Positions 1-8,861 of a DNA stretch of 64,000 nt are shown one piece after another (position 1 is the stretch's first letter; each line of letters opens with the position of its first letter). The notes below the pieces were generated by a model, which was given only the letters and a program-made list of their open reading frames with translations, was not told where the DNA came from and ran no database searches. Position numbers and translations under genes: made by a program. The DNA is from Hymenobacter sp. BRD67. Its GTDB lineage: Bacteria > Bacteroidota > Bacteroidia > Cytophagales > Hymenobacteraceae. The stretch is taken from contig NZ_CP053904.1 in assembly GCF_013256425.1 (NCBI RefSeq), positions 4,278,001 to 4,342,000 on the forward strand, written 5' to 3'.

Positions 1-176
1 ACGGCCGGGCCGTTGCTTTGCAGGGTCTGGCTGGTCACCACAAAGCTGCCCACGTCGCCGCTCCAGGCCGGGTTGTGGGTGAAATTACCATCGGCAAACG
101 TCTCGACGAGCTGGGCGTGGCCGGCTTGCGGCAATAAGGTAAATAGGCTAAGTACTAGAGTGTAAAGCTGCTTCAT
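1..176 (-). CDS. Secreted protein, N-terminal part only (possible lamin-tail/T9SS surface protein)
   Basis: The reading frame starts at ATG 176 on the minus strand and runs off the left edge. The first 23 or so residues (MKQLYTLVLSLFTLL..GHAQ) form a signal peptide ending in AQ, as is usual in Bacteroidota. The mature start contains ETFADGNFT, NPAWSGD and QTLQSNGP, a pattern I associate with the N-terminal region of large lamin-tail or gliding-associated surface proteins in this group. Only about 58 residues are visible, so the function is not assignable from the window; secretion is the secure part. Confidence 0.55.
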   Translation of the reverse strand, partial: MKQLYTLVLSLFTLLPQAGHAQLVETFADGNFTHNPAWSGDVGSFVVTSQTLQSNGPA

Positions 177-290
177 TAAAAAATAGTCGAATTAGATTTT
201 AGCGCCTAAATAACGAATTTATTCCGACATTTGCCCGTTAGCGGCCGGCGCGCAGCTGCCCGACTAACGAGCCGCTTTACTGCTACCCTC

Positions 291-1283
291 ATGAAGATTG
301 CTGTTGTGGGTGCCACCGGCCTGGTGGGCACCGAAATGCTGAAAGTGCTGGCCGAGCGCCGCTTTCCCGTAACCGAGCTGCTGCCCGTAGCTTCGGCTAA
401 ATCGGTGGGCCAGCTGGTTCATTTTCAAGGCAAAGACTACCCCGTGGTGAGCATGGAAGCGGCCATCGCGGCCCGGCCGGCCATTGCCATCTTCTCGGCC
501 GGCGGCAGCGTGTCGCTGGAGTTTGCGCCCCGGTTTGCGGAGGTAGGTACCGTGGTGGTCGATAACTCTTCGGCCTGGCGCATGGACCCCACCAAGAAGC
601 TGGTAGTGCCCGAAGTAAATGCGGCGGTGCTTACCAAGGAAGATAAAATTATTGCCAATCCCAACTGCTCAACGATTCAGCTGGTAGTGGCGCTCAACGA
701 CTTGCACAAAAAATACCAGGTCGAGCGCATCGTCGTCAGCACTTATCAGAGTGTAACCGGCACCGGCAAAAAAGCCGTCGACCAGCTCCTGCAAGAGCGG
801 GCGGGCGAGCCCGTGACCAGCCCCGCTTACCCGCACGCCATCGACCTGAACGTGCTGCCCCATATCGATGTGTTTCAGCCCAACGGCTACACCAAAGAGG
901 AGCTGAAAATGGTGAATGAGACGAAGAAAATCATGGGCGACGACAGCATCCGCGTCACCGCCACCTGCGTGCGCGTGCCCGTGATGGGCGGCCACTCCGA
1001 GTCGGTGAATATAGAGTTTGCGCAGGATTTTGACCTCGCCGAAGTGCGCGATATCCTGGGTCGCACTGCGGGCGTGGAGGTGGTAGACGACCCCGCGCAA
1101 AACGTGTACCCCATGCCCAAAGACAGCCACGGCCGCGACGCCGTGCTGGTGGGCCGCCTGCGCCGCGACGAAACCCAGCCCAACACCCTCAATATGTGGG
1201 TGGTAGCTGATAACCTCCGCAAAGGGGCCGCTACCAACGCCGTACAGATTGCCGAGTACCTAGTGGCCAAAGGACTGGTGTAG
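291..1283 (+). CDS. asd: Aspartate-semialdehyde dehydrogenase
   Basis: This enzyme reduces aspartyl phosphate to aspartate semialdehyde with NADPH, the step after aspartokinase in lysine, threonine and methionine synthesis. The 330-residue product starts MKIAVVGATGLVG, the NADP-binding loop (residues 7-13), and carries the catalytic cysteine in NPNCSTIQ (Cys126) and the substrate-binding SHGRDA segment near residue 290. I chose ATG 291 because it puts the dinucleotide loop at the very N-terminus; an upstream in-frame extension to 231 has no homologous counterpart. The gene stands alone here, although its partner thrA lies at the other end of the window. Confidence 0.96.
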   Translation: MKIAVVGATGLVGTEMLKVLAERRFPVTELLPVASAKSVGQLVHFQGKDYPVVSMEAAIAARPAIAIFSAGGSVSLEFAPRFAEVGTVVVDNSSAWRMDPTKKLVVPEVNAAVLTKEDKIIANPNCSTIQLVVALNDLHKKYQVERIVVSTYQSVTGTGKKAVDQLLQERAGEPVTSPAYPHAIDLNVLPHIDVFQPNGYTKEELKMVNETKKIMGDDSIRVTATCVRVPVMGGHSESVNIEFAQDFDLAEVRDILGRTAGVEVVDDPAQNVYPMPKDSHGRDAVLVGRLRRDETQPNTLNMWVVADNLRKGAATNAVQIAEYLVAKGLV

Positions 1284-1304
1284 CGCTGAAATCCCAGCAT
1301 TATG

Positions 1305-1366
1305 GAGAGAATAGCGAAGCATTATGGTCGCGCCGTTTGTGCGAGTCGAGGCTTCGCTATTCTCTC
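1305..1366. terminator. 16-bp inverted repeat downstream of asd
   Basis: Positions 1305-1320 (GAGAGAATAGCGAAGC) are repeated as a perfect reverse complement at 1351-1366 around a 30-base loop. It lies 21 bases after the asd stop and before the convergent CPBP gene, so a terminator or an intergenic palindromic repeat is the simplest reading. There is no clear T run. Confidence 0.5.
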
Positions 1367-1394
1367 TATGCTACGTCTTTCATCCTTCAGCCTG

Positions 1395-2207
1395 TCAGCT
1401 TATTGCGTGGCCAATAGTGAGTGCGGTGTTTACAAGGCAGTGCGAGGCTACCGCAGCCCATACAGAGCCCGTACGCTCGCGCACCCATAAAAAAAGTAGT
1501 CCCATCAACCCGTAATAAGCCGCATCGGGAAATGGAAAGTGCAACAGCGATTGCCACCACCAAGCATGCGTTAGTGTCTGCCAGCCGTTGCCCAGAAGAG
1601 AAACAGACCAAAATCTGATGCCATGACCCAGCGCAAATAATAGTACTCCTACCAGTCCGCCCCAGCTAGTGCGGGTGCCTGGCAGCGGTATTGTGTGGGG
1701 AAACACTCGGCCAAGCAAGCCAAGTAATATTCCGCGGTAAAACAGTTCTTCTTCCAGTCCCGGAACGATGGCATAGAATAGCTGCTCGTGCCACCAGAGC
1801 GGCGCGAAGGCATGCCGCGAAAAATAGGCGTCGGCAAAAAGGACAAGTAATACCAACCCCACAACGGGCACTACCACACGTAGCGAGGCCCGCGATGGCC
1901 CGCGTAAACCGGTTTCGTCAGCTGTTACCCAACCCGCCAGTAAACATAAAATAGAAACCAGAAGGGCAACTACCTTAGTAGTCCAGTTGATGGGATGGTA
2001 AAGAAGATTTACGTTTGGGGTAGTAATACCAAGTAGTGCAACTAGCACCTGCCACGGCGGCAGCACAAGCGCACACATGTGCAGCATACTAGCCAGTACG
2101 GCCAGCGAAAGTAACCGGGGTGCTGTGATTAGCCTTGTTATGCACAATATGAGGCATAAAATGCCCCAAAAACTGCCCCAGAGTAGAAGAGTAAAATAAT
2201 ACGACAC
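1395..2207 (-). CDS. CPBP family intramembrane metalloprotease
   Basis: This is a polytopic membrane protein of the CPBP (CAAX protease/bacteriocin-processing) family. The 270-residue protein has several hydrophobic segments and the three family motifs: EEELFYR at residues 152-158 (the EExxxR catalytic motif), the FALGHG histidine motif near 191-195, and the SHCLVN motif near 255-260 (HxxxN). Members cleave prenylated or other membrane-bound substrates; the target cannot be inferred. It is convergent with asd, and no partner gene such as a bacteriocin is seen. Confidence 0.85.
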   Translation of the reverse strand: MSYYFTLLLWGSFWGILCLILCITRLITAPRLLSLAVLASMLHMCALVLPPWQVLVALLGITTPNVNLLYHPINWTTKVVALLVSILCLLAGWVTADETGLRGPSRASLRVVVPVVGLVLLVLFADAYFSRHAFAPLWWHEQLFYAIVPGLEEELFYRGILLGLLGRVFPHTIPLPGTRTSWGGLVGVLLFALGHGIRFWSVSLLGNGWQTLTHAWWWQSLLHFPFPDAAYYGLMGLLFLWVRERTGSVWAAVASHCLVNTALTIGHAIS

Positions 2208-2345
2208 AGGTTAAAGCTTAGGCTTTCGAGTGCGTAGCGCGCTCCTCTGCAATAAGCGCCAAACGCTCTAAATCAACTCTATTGTGTGCATAGGTATGTA
2301 TCGTAATTACGAAGCCGTTTAGCAAGGCCATCTATTCTATCCTGA

Positions 2346-2376
2346 CCGTCATGCTGAGCTTGTCGAAGAATGACGG
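2346..2376. repeat. Intergenic palindromic repeat
   Basis: CCGTCAT and ATGACGG (7-bp arms) flank GCTGAGCTTGTCGAAGA. I recognise this as a dispersed non-coding repeat common in Hymenobacter-like genomes. A related but diverged hairpin occurs near 26770-26807. Confidence 0.5.
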
Positions 2377-2450
2377 CTTTTTGATTTCGTTATTACAAAT
2401 ATATTTAAATAATGTAACACTACACTGTAAACACCACACATTGTTTTGAG

Positions 2451-2458
2451 TATCTTTG
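2451..2458 (+). promoter_or_regulatory. Putative Bacteroidota -7 element (TATCTTTG)
   Basis: It matches TAnnTTTG and lies 76 bases before the chosen ATG of the T9SS-sorted protein. No good -33 TTG is visible at the usual 19-21 bp spacing, so this is a weak call. Confidence 0.35.
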
Positions 2459-2533
2459 CCATGGGTAATACCGCTGGTTGCGAGATTATTGCAGGAGGAG
2501 AGTATTACGCTATTTTATTTCTTCATCTTCTGC

Positions 2534-5055
2534 ATGGCGCTTCTTTACAATTACGCCCAACTTATAGCCAAGAATTTGGCTGCTTTTAGAACCCGCTTCG
2601 TCCTGGGTGCCAGCCTGTGGCTGCTTGCCTGGGCTGGCGCACTTCCCGGCGCGGCTATCGCAAGGGTGGAGGCCAGCGTGCCCACCGGCCCCCATGCCCT
2701 TGCGGCAGCCGCGCGCCCGGCCCGCCTGACCGCCAGTGCCGGTCCGCTAACGCTGGCGGGTAGTAATACGACTGCTACTACCAGCCCGGTGAGCAGCAAT
2801 AGCCCTACCAGTGTGGCGGTTGTCGGTAATTATGCCTACGTGCTTAATAGTAAGGGCGGTACCAATGGGGGAGCCATCCTGACTTTCAATATCAGTAATC
2901 CGGCCGCGCCGGCGCTCGCTTCCGTTACGGCGCTACCAGATAATACCTACCCGCACTACCTGGCGGCGGCCGGCAACCTGGTTACGGTATTAAACCTGAA
3001 CGAGCAGTACGGACGCAATGGCGTGCAGGTATCGACTTTGGTGACGTATGATGCCACTACACCGACCACCGCGCTGCCACAACTCAGCAGCATTGGCATT
3101 CCGGGTAATAATGTGGCGGGGTTGGGGATGACCGGTACTACGGCCTACACGCTGAGCGATAACTTCGGCGGTGGCGCCGGGACGGTAGCCGTGGTAGACC
3201 TGAGCGCCCCCGCCAGCCCCGTACTCAGGCAAAATTCGAGTACCGGACACTATACCCCCACTGCCTTTGCCGTGAATGGGAGTGTCGCCCTCGCAACCAG
3301 CAACAGCTACGCGCCGGTAAACGTGATGACCCTGACGCCAACCACGGCCCCCAAGCGTGGGGAAGTATTGGTTGGCACGGATATTTATCCGAATAGCAAC
3401 CGGGCCGTAGCAGTGGGCAGCACGCTGGGCGTAGTGCTGAACTTCAATACGCCATCGGCTCCCCTGCTCCAGGTACTGAATATCAGTACCCCGACGCCCG
3501 TGCTGAAAGGCAGCCTGACGCTGGATGCCTCGGCCGGAGTGCTGACGATGGTAGACGACCACTTCGGCTACGTTCTCAACCAAGGCTCCGTCAATACACT
3601 TCAGGTGCTGGATTTCAGCAATCCCAACGCGCCGTTTTCGGTGGGTAGCATCAGCACGAGCGCCACGCCGGCGGGCCTTACTGTCGTCGGTAACTATGCT
3701 TACGTGACGTGTAACGACAATATGCTGCGCATCTTTAAGCTGGCGCTGGCCCCGGCTCTTACCGCCATCAGCCCCGGCGCCGAGCTGCCGGGCGCTACCA
3801 TAACGCTCACCGGCACCAACTTCGCGGCTACTAGCAGCGTGTCGTTTGGGGGCGTGGCGGCCACCAGCGTGGTCTTCAACTCCAGCACTTCGCTCACGGT
3901 AACCGTGCCGGGTAGTCTGGCCGCGGGTAGCAGCAGCGTAGTTGTTGGGACAAGTAGCGGCGTGAGCGCGAGTGCGCCGGCTTTTACGGTGCTGAATGTG
4001 TATACCCCCAGCTTGCTGGCTACCTGCGCGTCGGTAGTACCCGCCACGGCCAGTACCAACGATGGGCAGTGGCATTATCTGCTTGCCGCATCGGGGGAGG
4101 TAGTGCTGGCCTATAGCTATACCGGCGCTTCGCTCGGCAATCTGGCCGTCGATATGCTGGCTGCTGACCCAGCCGCGCCCGTACGCCAGGATGCTAAGGG
4201 CCGTAAGTATCTGGACCGCAACTTTCACCTCACGGCCAGTGGCGGGCGCTTCGATGGCCGCACGGTAGCGCTGCGATTCTTCGGGCTGAACAGTGAGTTT
4301 GCCCGCCTGCAGGCTGCCGACCCCACCGTAACGCTGGCAGGCCTTCATGCCACCCAATACAGCGGCCCCAATGAAGATTGTGACCTGAGCAATGATAGCT
4401 CCACGGGCGAGTTTCGGGCCCTGTCCGCTGCGGCGAGCATACCCAGCGGTGCCCCTGGTTTGTGGCCAATGTAACGGTAGCCGACCATTTTTCCGAGTTT
4501 TACCTGACTGGCAGCAGCTCCCCGCTTCCTGTGGAGCTGGCCAGCTTTACGGCTACCATCCAACGTGCTGCCACCGTGCAGCTAAGCTGGACAACGGCTA
4601 CCGAGCTGAACAATGACTATTTTGTGGTGGAGCGCAGCCGCGATGGCCAGCTATTCAGCCAGATTGGCCAGGTAGCTGGTGCCGGCAGCAGTGCCTCGCC
4701 TCATACCTACGCCCTGGCCGATGCCGCCTTGCCTGCCGGTAGCCCCGTAATCTATTATCGTTTGCGGCAGGTAGATATCGGGGGTAACGTAGCTTATTCA
4801 CCGGTGCGGGCCGTCGAGCCCGGCTCCTGGCCGGGCGGGTTGCAAGTATCACCAAACCCCGCGGCCGCGCAGCTTACCGTTACCGGCATCGCAGCGCAGG
4901 CCGCAGTTGAGGTCTATAACGTGACGGGCCAGCTCGTGCAGCGCGCATCGGCCGATGCCAGCGGCACCGGCCAGGTGTCGCTGCCGGCCGGGTTGCCGGC
5001 CGGCGTGTACCTGGTGCGCAGCGGCACGCAGGCTCAGCGAATAGTTGTAGAGTAA
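2534..5055 (+). CDS. T9SS-sorted surface protein with LVIVD-type propeller repeats and an IPT/TIG domain (frameshifted)
   Basis: This is a secreted protein of about 840 residues once one base is restored. After an N-terminal signal/anchor (LWLLAWAGALPGAAIA) come repeated units of the form VAVVGNYAYVLN, VDDHFGYVLN and VVGNYAYVT, typical of LVIVD/YncE-like beta-propellers. They are followed by an IPT/TIG domain (AISPGAELPGATITLTGTNF) and a C-terminal type IX sorting domain (SPNPAAAQLTVTG ... VYLVRSG). The frame breaks near 4450-4460, where a C seems lost from a CCCC run; restoring it joins SGAP to WFVANV. Start ATG 2534 is preferred over an upstream TTG because the signal peptide follows directly. 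The role is probably surface or extracellular; the ligand is unknown. Confidence 0.8.
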
Positions 5056-5870
5056 GCCGGGGTATTTTTTGCATGCTGCCCGCCATCACGCATGGGTAGA
5101 GCAGAGAGTATCTACAACGCCTTCATTCACGGCTCGCCAGGCCGCACGTACACCGCAAGGCCAGGGTGAAGCTGTTTGCTTGCTGCCGTAGCCCGCCGTC
5201 CCGCCTAAGGCGGAAGCCGGGTCAGTGTACAGGTTTTGTTCTTGCGTTCGCCTCACGAGCCCCCTTTGGCGCCGGCCCCCTACGCCGCTTGATGCGCGGA
5301 ATGAAAAGGAGAGGGGAGCTAGTCTGGCAAAATATGTGCACTGACCACGAATCTGCGCTAAGGCGCGGTAATAGCGCTCATGCAAATTGCCCGGTGAGCT
5401 GGCCACCTACGCTGAGCCTGGGGCCGCCCAGCGTTCAGCGCCGACTGCGCGACTAGGCGTGGCTCATGCCGGGCACTCCGCTCATAGCCATGCGGTGCGC
5501 GTGACTGGTATTGGTGGTGGAGTTGGCTATGGGCGCTTTGGTGCGGCGGGTAGTACCGGGCGGGCCCGGCGTTGGCGGGCATGGCGTGGGGCGTGCTGGG
5601 CCAGGGCTGGCGCCTCGGCCGCTAAGTAAGCAGCTTTTCTCCTCTGAGTGCGCGTACTCAACTGCTAACTTAACGGCAATGCCATGCCCGTAGCAGCCCG
5701 CCTATCCGGAAAGGTTTAGGGCAGAAGAGCCCCAATTCGGGCGTACAGCCGGCTAGCCCCGGATTTTGCACGTGCCAGGCCCGTACCTTATACCGCCATC
5801 GGCTTAGCCTGCGTCGTACAACAGACTCGCTCTGGCCACGAAGGCCAGCGGCTACTTGCCCCACTGTTTT
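5056..5870. other. Long non-coding stretch with one intergenic repeat copy
   Basis: No supported gene lies in these 815 bases: open frames on both strands lack recognisable motifs and overlap each other. A copy of the CCTCACGAGCCCC/GGAGAGGGG interspersed repeat is at 5251-5325. The end of the stretch should hold the promoter of the copper-binding protein gene, but I see no clean TAnnTTTG box. Confidence 0.5.
5251..5325 (-). repeat. Interspersed repeat, copy A (CTCCCCTCTCC...GGTGAGG family)
   Basis: Read on the minus strand it runs GACTAGCTCCCCTCTCCTTT, then GGGGGCCGGCGCC, then GGGGGCTCGTGAGG. The same ordered blocks occur at 28587-28643 and 37187-37240 on the plus strand. Confidence 0.55.
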
Positions 5871-6206
5871 ATGAAAAATGCTCCTGCCGATTACCGCTCC
5901 CTGCTCGATGCCCTGGCCCGCTGCGTAGCCGCCTGCGAATATTGTGCCGATGCCTGCCTGGGCGAAGACAACATCCAGATGATGGTGCCTTGCATCCGCA
6001 CCGACCGCGACTGCGCCGATATCTGCCGGCTCACGGCAGCTTTTATCGCCCGCAATTCGCCCCACGCCCCGCACATTATCAAGGAGTGCATCGAGCTTTG
6101 CCAGAAGTGCCACGATGAGTGCGCCAAGCACCAGCACGGCCACTGCCAGCAGTGCGCCCAGGCCTGCCAGCAATGCCTGGAGGCTTGCCGCACCTACGCA
6201 GCCTAG
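5871..6206 (+). CDS. Four-helix bundle Cys-rich copper-binding protein (Csp/DUF326-like)
   Basis: This 111-residue protein has 16 cysteines spaced along amphipathic helices (CVAACEYCADAC, CADIC, CIELCQKCHDEC, CQQCAQACQQCLEAC). That is the signature of the cytosolic Csp/DUF326 four-helix bundle copper-storage family, in which Cys thiolates line the bundle and hold Cu(I). No signal peptide is seen, consistent with a cytosolic form. ATG 5871 is chosen since the usual family start follows it. It is convergent with an AraC regulator that carries an HMA-like CxxC segment, separated by a strong hairpin, which fits a copper-handling locus. Confidence 0.85.
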   Translation: MKNAPADYRSLLDALARCVAACEYCADACLGEDNIQMMVPCIRTDRDCADICRLTAAFIARNSPHAPHIIKECIELCQKCHDECAKHQHGHCQQCAQACQQCLEACRTYAA

Positions 6207-6230
6207 CGCCTGTCATCTATCAAAGCTGTC

Positions 6231-6278
6231 AACTACCAAAAAGGCCCTGCTTGTGCAAGCAAGTCCTTTTTGGTAGTT
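6231..6278. terminator. Bidirectional hairpin terminator
   Basis: The outer stem is AACTACCAAAAAGG at 6231-6244 with its perfect complement at 6265-6278; the inner stem is CTGCTTG/CAAGCA. It lies between the convergent copper-binding and AraC genes and gives A/T-rich flanks in both directions. Confidence 0.8.
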
Positions 6279-6289
6279 CATACTGCGCC

Positions 6290-6862
6290 TTACCCCAGTG
6301 CATCCATCGACAGGCGCTCAGGCTGCAGCATGCGGCGAAACTCGCTTACCGAGCGGCCGGTCACCTGCCGGAACTGGTTGCTCAGGTGCTGGCCCGAGCT
6401 GTAGCGCAGCTGGTCGGCAATCTGCACCAGCGTCATTTCGCCGTAACTGAGCAGCTCCTTCACGCGCTCTATCTTCATGCGAATGAGGTACTTCTCGATA
6501 GTCAGGTTGGCCGTGCGCGAGAATACCTTGCTCAGGTGCGAGTAGGTGGTGGCAAAGCGGTCGGCCAGAAAGGCTGATGTGGTGAGGGGCGCCGGCGCGG
6601 TGCGCAGGTGCTCCAGGTACTCCTGCAACACAGCTTTGATTTGCTCGGTCAGCTGCTCGGCCCGGTCAAGCAGCACGTCGAAGCCCGCTTCGCGCAGTAG
6701 CGGGGCTACTACGCGGGGGTCGACGGGGGTGCTGGGCGCTAGCTGGGCGCGGCCAAGCGTGACATCGGTGGGCTCGTAGCCGGCCTTAACCAGCAGACTC
6801 TGAACCGCCTCGACACAACGCGGGCAAACCATGTTTTTGATGTGCAGCAGGGTGGTTTTCAC
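6290..6862 (-). CDS. AraC-family regulator with N-terminal HMA-like metal-binding segment
   Basis: This 190-residue protein begins MKTTLLHIKNMVCPRC: a beta strand followed by a CxxC (Cys13, Cys16), as in heavy-metal-associated domains. A linker follows, then a C-terminal AraC/XylS double helix-turn-helix (roughly residues 85-185, with ATTYSHLSKVFS, TLVQIADQLRY and HLSNQFRQVTG). The usual sugar-binding sensor domain is missing, so the metal-binding segment may act as the sensor. Its start overlaps the stop of the upstream membrane protein gene by four bases (ATGA), implying cotranscription. The neighbouring copper-binding protein suggests a Cu(I) response, which is an inference. Confidence 0.82.
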   Translation of the reverse strand: MKTTLLHIKNMVCPRCVEAVQSLLVKAGYEPTDVTLGRAQLAPSTPVDPRVVAPLLREAGFDVLLDRAEQLTEQIKAVLQEYLEHLRTAPAPLTTSAFLADRFATTYSHLSKVFSRTANLTIEKYLIRMKIERVKELLSYGEMTLVQIADQLRYSSGQHLSNQFRQVTGRSVSEFRRMLQPERLSMDALG

Positions 6863-7230
6863 GGAATAGAATTAGGGTAAAGTGGTAGAAGTGCGTGGTG
6901 CCGACGGCCGACGTGCTGGCAAGCTGGCCCGCCGCGCCGGGGCGGGGTAGGGCCGCCCGCCCAGCCTTTGCCAAACCAGTGCGTAGTGGCCCAGCCTATA
7001 AACGGAATTATGGCCAGAAAAGTAATAGCTAACAGGCAAAATCCCAGAAAAAAAGCTGCACCAAGCCGCCCAAAAAAACGGTCGCTTACTCCGAATAAGT
7101 ACCCTATCAGGCTGCTGCTCAATACAAAGCTGGCAGTTGCCAGGATGCCTGCCCGCCGCCAGTTATAGGCAGCCATGCGACGGCGCAGGCGTTGGGACAG
7201 CGGTAGGGGAGCAGGAGCGGAGCGGGCCAT
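6859..7230 (-). CDS. Small membrane protein of unknown function
   Basis: A 123-residue frame with a basic N-terminus (SQRLRRRMAAYNWRRAG) and two to three hydrophobic segments (ILATASFVLSSSLIGYLFGV, LGAAFFLGFCLLAITFLAIIPFIGW). It ends in a Pro/His-rich tail. The stop overlaps the AraC start by four bases, supporting translation as a pair. I do not recognise the family. The tail looks low-complexity, so the true C-terminus could differ if an indel is present. Confidence 0.5.
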   Translation of the reverse strand: MARSAPAPLPLSQRLRRRMAAYNWRRAGILATASFVLSSSLIGYLFGVSDRFFGRLGAAFFLGFCLLAITFLAIIPFIGWATTHWFGKGWAGGPTPPRRGGPACQHVGRRHHALLPLYPNSIP

Positions 7231-7409
7231 TAGGCCACAAATTTATTACGGCGGTCGCTAGTATCGCGCAGGCGTCTGCCGCGAGCCCGGTTTTTACGTG
7301 GGGGCCGGGGCACAAATGACGGTGTATTTTAACTCAGGTGTTACCTTAGCGCGCCACTTTTCCTCACTGCCGGCTGCTTGCTGAGTAGCCAACCTAGTTT
7401 TAAGACTTT

Positions 7410-7679
7410 ATGAATAGCCGCACTTATCGCCTTTTGGGTTTGGCCCTGGCCTGTTCCTCGTTGCTTAGCGCTTGTAGCGACAAGGCCAAACCGGGGTCTG
7501 TCAATGTTGAGATGGGGTCCGTTAAAGGAGAGTATGCCAGTCCGCACCAGGGCACGCCCAATGGCGACTCGCTCGCGGCCGGCCTCAGCCGCGATACCAC
7601 GCATTATCCTACTGGTAAGCAGCTCTATAAGGAGTCGGGCCGCTCGACCGACCGCAACCGCGACGGAGTAGCAGATTAA
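7410..7679 (+). CDS. Small lipoprotein of unknown function
   Basis: An 89-residue product with a lipoprotein signal (LALACSSLLSAC, lipobox cysteine at residue 22) and a polar mature part ending in GRSTDRNRDGVAD, a short Asp/Arg-rich tail that resembles a calcium-binding type repeat. It stands alone and is followed directly by a very strong hairpin terminator. No family was recognised. Confidence 0.65.
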   Translation: MNSRTYRLLGLALACSSLLSACSDKAKPGSVNVEMGSVKGEYASPHQGTPNGDSLAAGLSRDTTHYPTGKQLYKESGRSTDRNRDGVAD

Positions 7680-7693
7680 GATGCCCCTGACTT

Positions 7694-7748
7694 CCGCCTA
7701 AGCAAAAGAGGGTCGCCCCACCGGGGCGACCCTCTTTTGCTTAGGCGG
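7694..7748. terminator. 26-bp perfect-stem bidirectional terminator
   Basis: Arms 7694-7719 and 7723-7748 are perfectly complementary (CCGCCTAAGCAAAAGAGGG... and its complement) around a 3-base loop. The A and T tracts within the arms give a terminator in both directions, serving the lipoprotein gene and the convergent DUF5074 gene. Confidence 0.85.
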
Positions 7749-7766
7749 CTGGCTGAGCTGGCTAAG

Positions 7767-8810
7767 TTAATTAAATACGAAGCCGTTGGGACCTACCTTC
7801 ACCTCAAACGAGTCGATGGGTGCGCCGCCGGCGGCCGGGTAGCGCAGAAAGCGGCCGTTAGTGGTATAGCCCGTTGAGATAGCGCCGAAAATAGTGTTAT
7901 CGCGGGGGTCGATGCCAAAGCCGTTGAAATTACGCCGGATGAAGGGCATTGCGGGCAAGGCCGTGGCGGTGGTGCTTAGCTGGTACTCAGCTCCGTTATA
8001 GCTGTAGTAGAGCTGGGTTTTATCGGGGCTGATGCGCAGCTGGGCCGGGCCGCTGCTGGCAAAGGGCAGCGTTAGCTGCGCCGTGGTGCTGCCCGGTGCG
8101 AAGCGCACCAGCGCGGCCGGTGGCGTACTGCTGGCCCCGTAGGGCTGCGAGCACAGAGCCCAGAGGTTGCCGGCCTGGTCGGCTACTACCGTTTTAGGTC
8201 CGGCTGTGACGGTCACGGTTGAGGTTACTTTATTGGTCGTTGCGTCGATAATTGACACGGTATTGTCGTAGCTGTTAGGCACATAGAGCAGGCCGTTGAG
8301 GGCAAGCAGCTGCTCGGGGCAGCGGCCCACCGTAATGCTGTCGATAACCGTGTTGCTGGTCAGGTCGAGCACCATCACCTGGCCGGGCAGGTAGCCGGTG
8401 TAGGGGCCGCGCCACGAGGTAACGTAGCCCCGCGTGGCCGAAGTAGCGGCGAAATATCGTGGTTGCCGAATATTACGCAGCGTGGCTACGGACTTAAAAT
8501 CGGGCAGGCTCACGACCTCTACTTTGTTGGAGGCATTCACGCAGATGTAGCCGCGCTGGCCCACGATACCCATATCCTGCACCACGTCGCCAAGCTTGGC
8601 CCCGCCGTTGGCGCTGGCGAAAGCATCGACGGCCAGGGTTTTGGTCGATTTGTCGAACGCACTGACTGCTCCGTCGCCTTTCTGGAACTGGCCTTCACTA
8701 AGAATATACACGCCGGTAGTAGCCGGCACGGCGGGGGTGGGGTTGCTTTGGGGGTCGCAGCCCGCCAGCGCAAGGCCACCAAGCAAAAGCACGAGCAAAG
8801 ATTTTTTCAT
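7767..8810 (-). CDS. YncE-like beta-propeller lipoprotein (DUF5074)
   Basis: This 347-residue protein has a lipoprotein signal (LLLGGLALAGC, cysteine at residue 18) followed by propeller-type repeats: VEVVSLPDFKSVATL, VMVLDLTSNTVIDSITVG and VSIIDATTNKVTSTVTV. Proteins of this kind sit next to BtuB-type receptors in Bacteroidota and are thought to be surface-exposed partners in cobalamin capture. Here the gene lies 51 bases downstream of btuB on the same strand, so both should be controlled by the riboswitch at 11051-11245. The role as a B12 accessory lipoprotein is inferred from context. Confidence 0.82.
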   Translation of the reverse strand: MKKSLLVLLLGGLALAGCDPQSNPTPAVPATTGVYILSEGQFQKGDGAVSAFDKSTKTLAVDAFASANGGAKLGDVVQDMGIVGQRGYICVNASNKVEVVSLPDFKSVATLRNIRQPRYFAATSATRGYVTSWRGPYTGYLPGQVMVLDLTSNTVIDSITVGRCPEQLLALNGLLYVPNSYDNTVSIIDATTNKVTSTVTVTAGPKTVVADQAGNLWALCSQPYGASSTPPAALVRFAPGSTTAQLTLPFASSGPAQLRISPDKTQLYYSYNGAEYQLSTTATALPAMPFIRRNFNGFGIDPRDNTIFGAISTGYTTNGRFLRYPAAGGAPIDSFEVKVGPNGFVFN

Positions 8811-8861
8811 AAAAAGAAAGTGCCGGAAGTAATCGGCCAGAAAAAAGTAAGGAATTGATAA

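Noticed and set aside
1302..1620. Short plus-strand frames after asd
   Set aside because: They cover the inverted repeat and lie antisense to the CPBP protease gene.
2990..4357. 455-residue frame antisense to the T9SS-sorted protein gene
   Set aside because: The sense strand encodes recognisable domains; the antisense protein is Arg/Gly/His-rich without motifs.
5086..5640. Several overlapping open frames of 60-106 residues on both strands
   Set aside because: Arg/Pro/Ala-rich shadows of GC-rich DNA, with one crossing the interspersed repeat; no conserved features.
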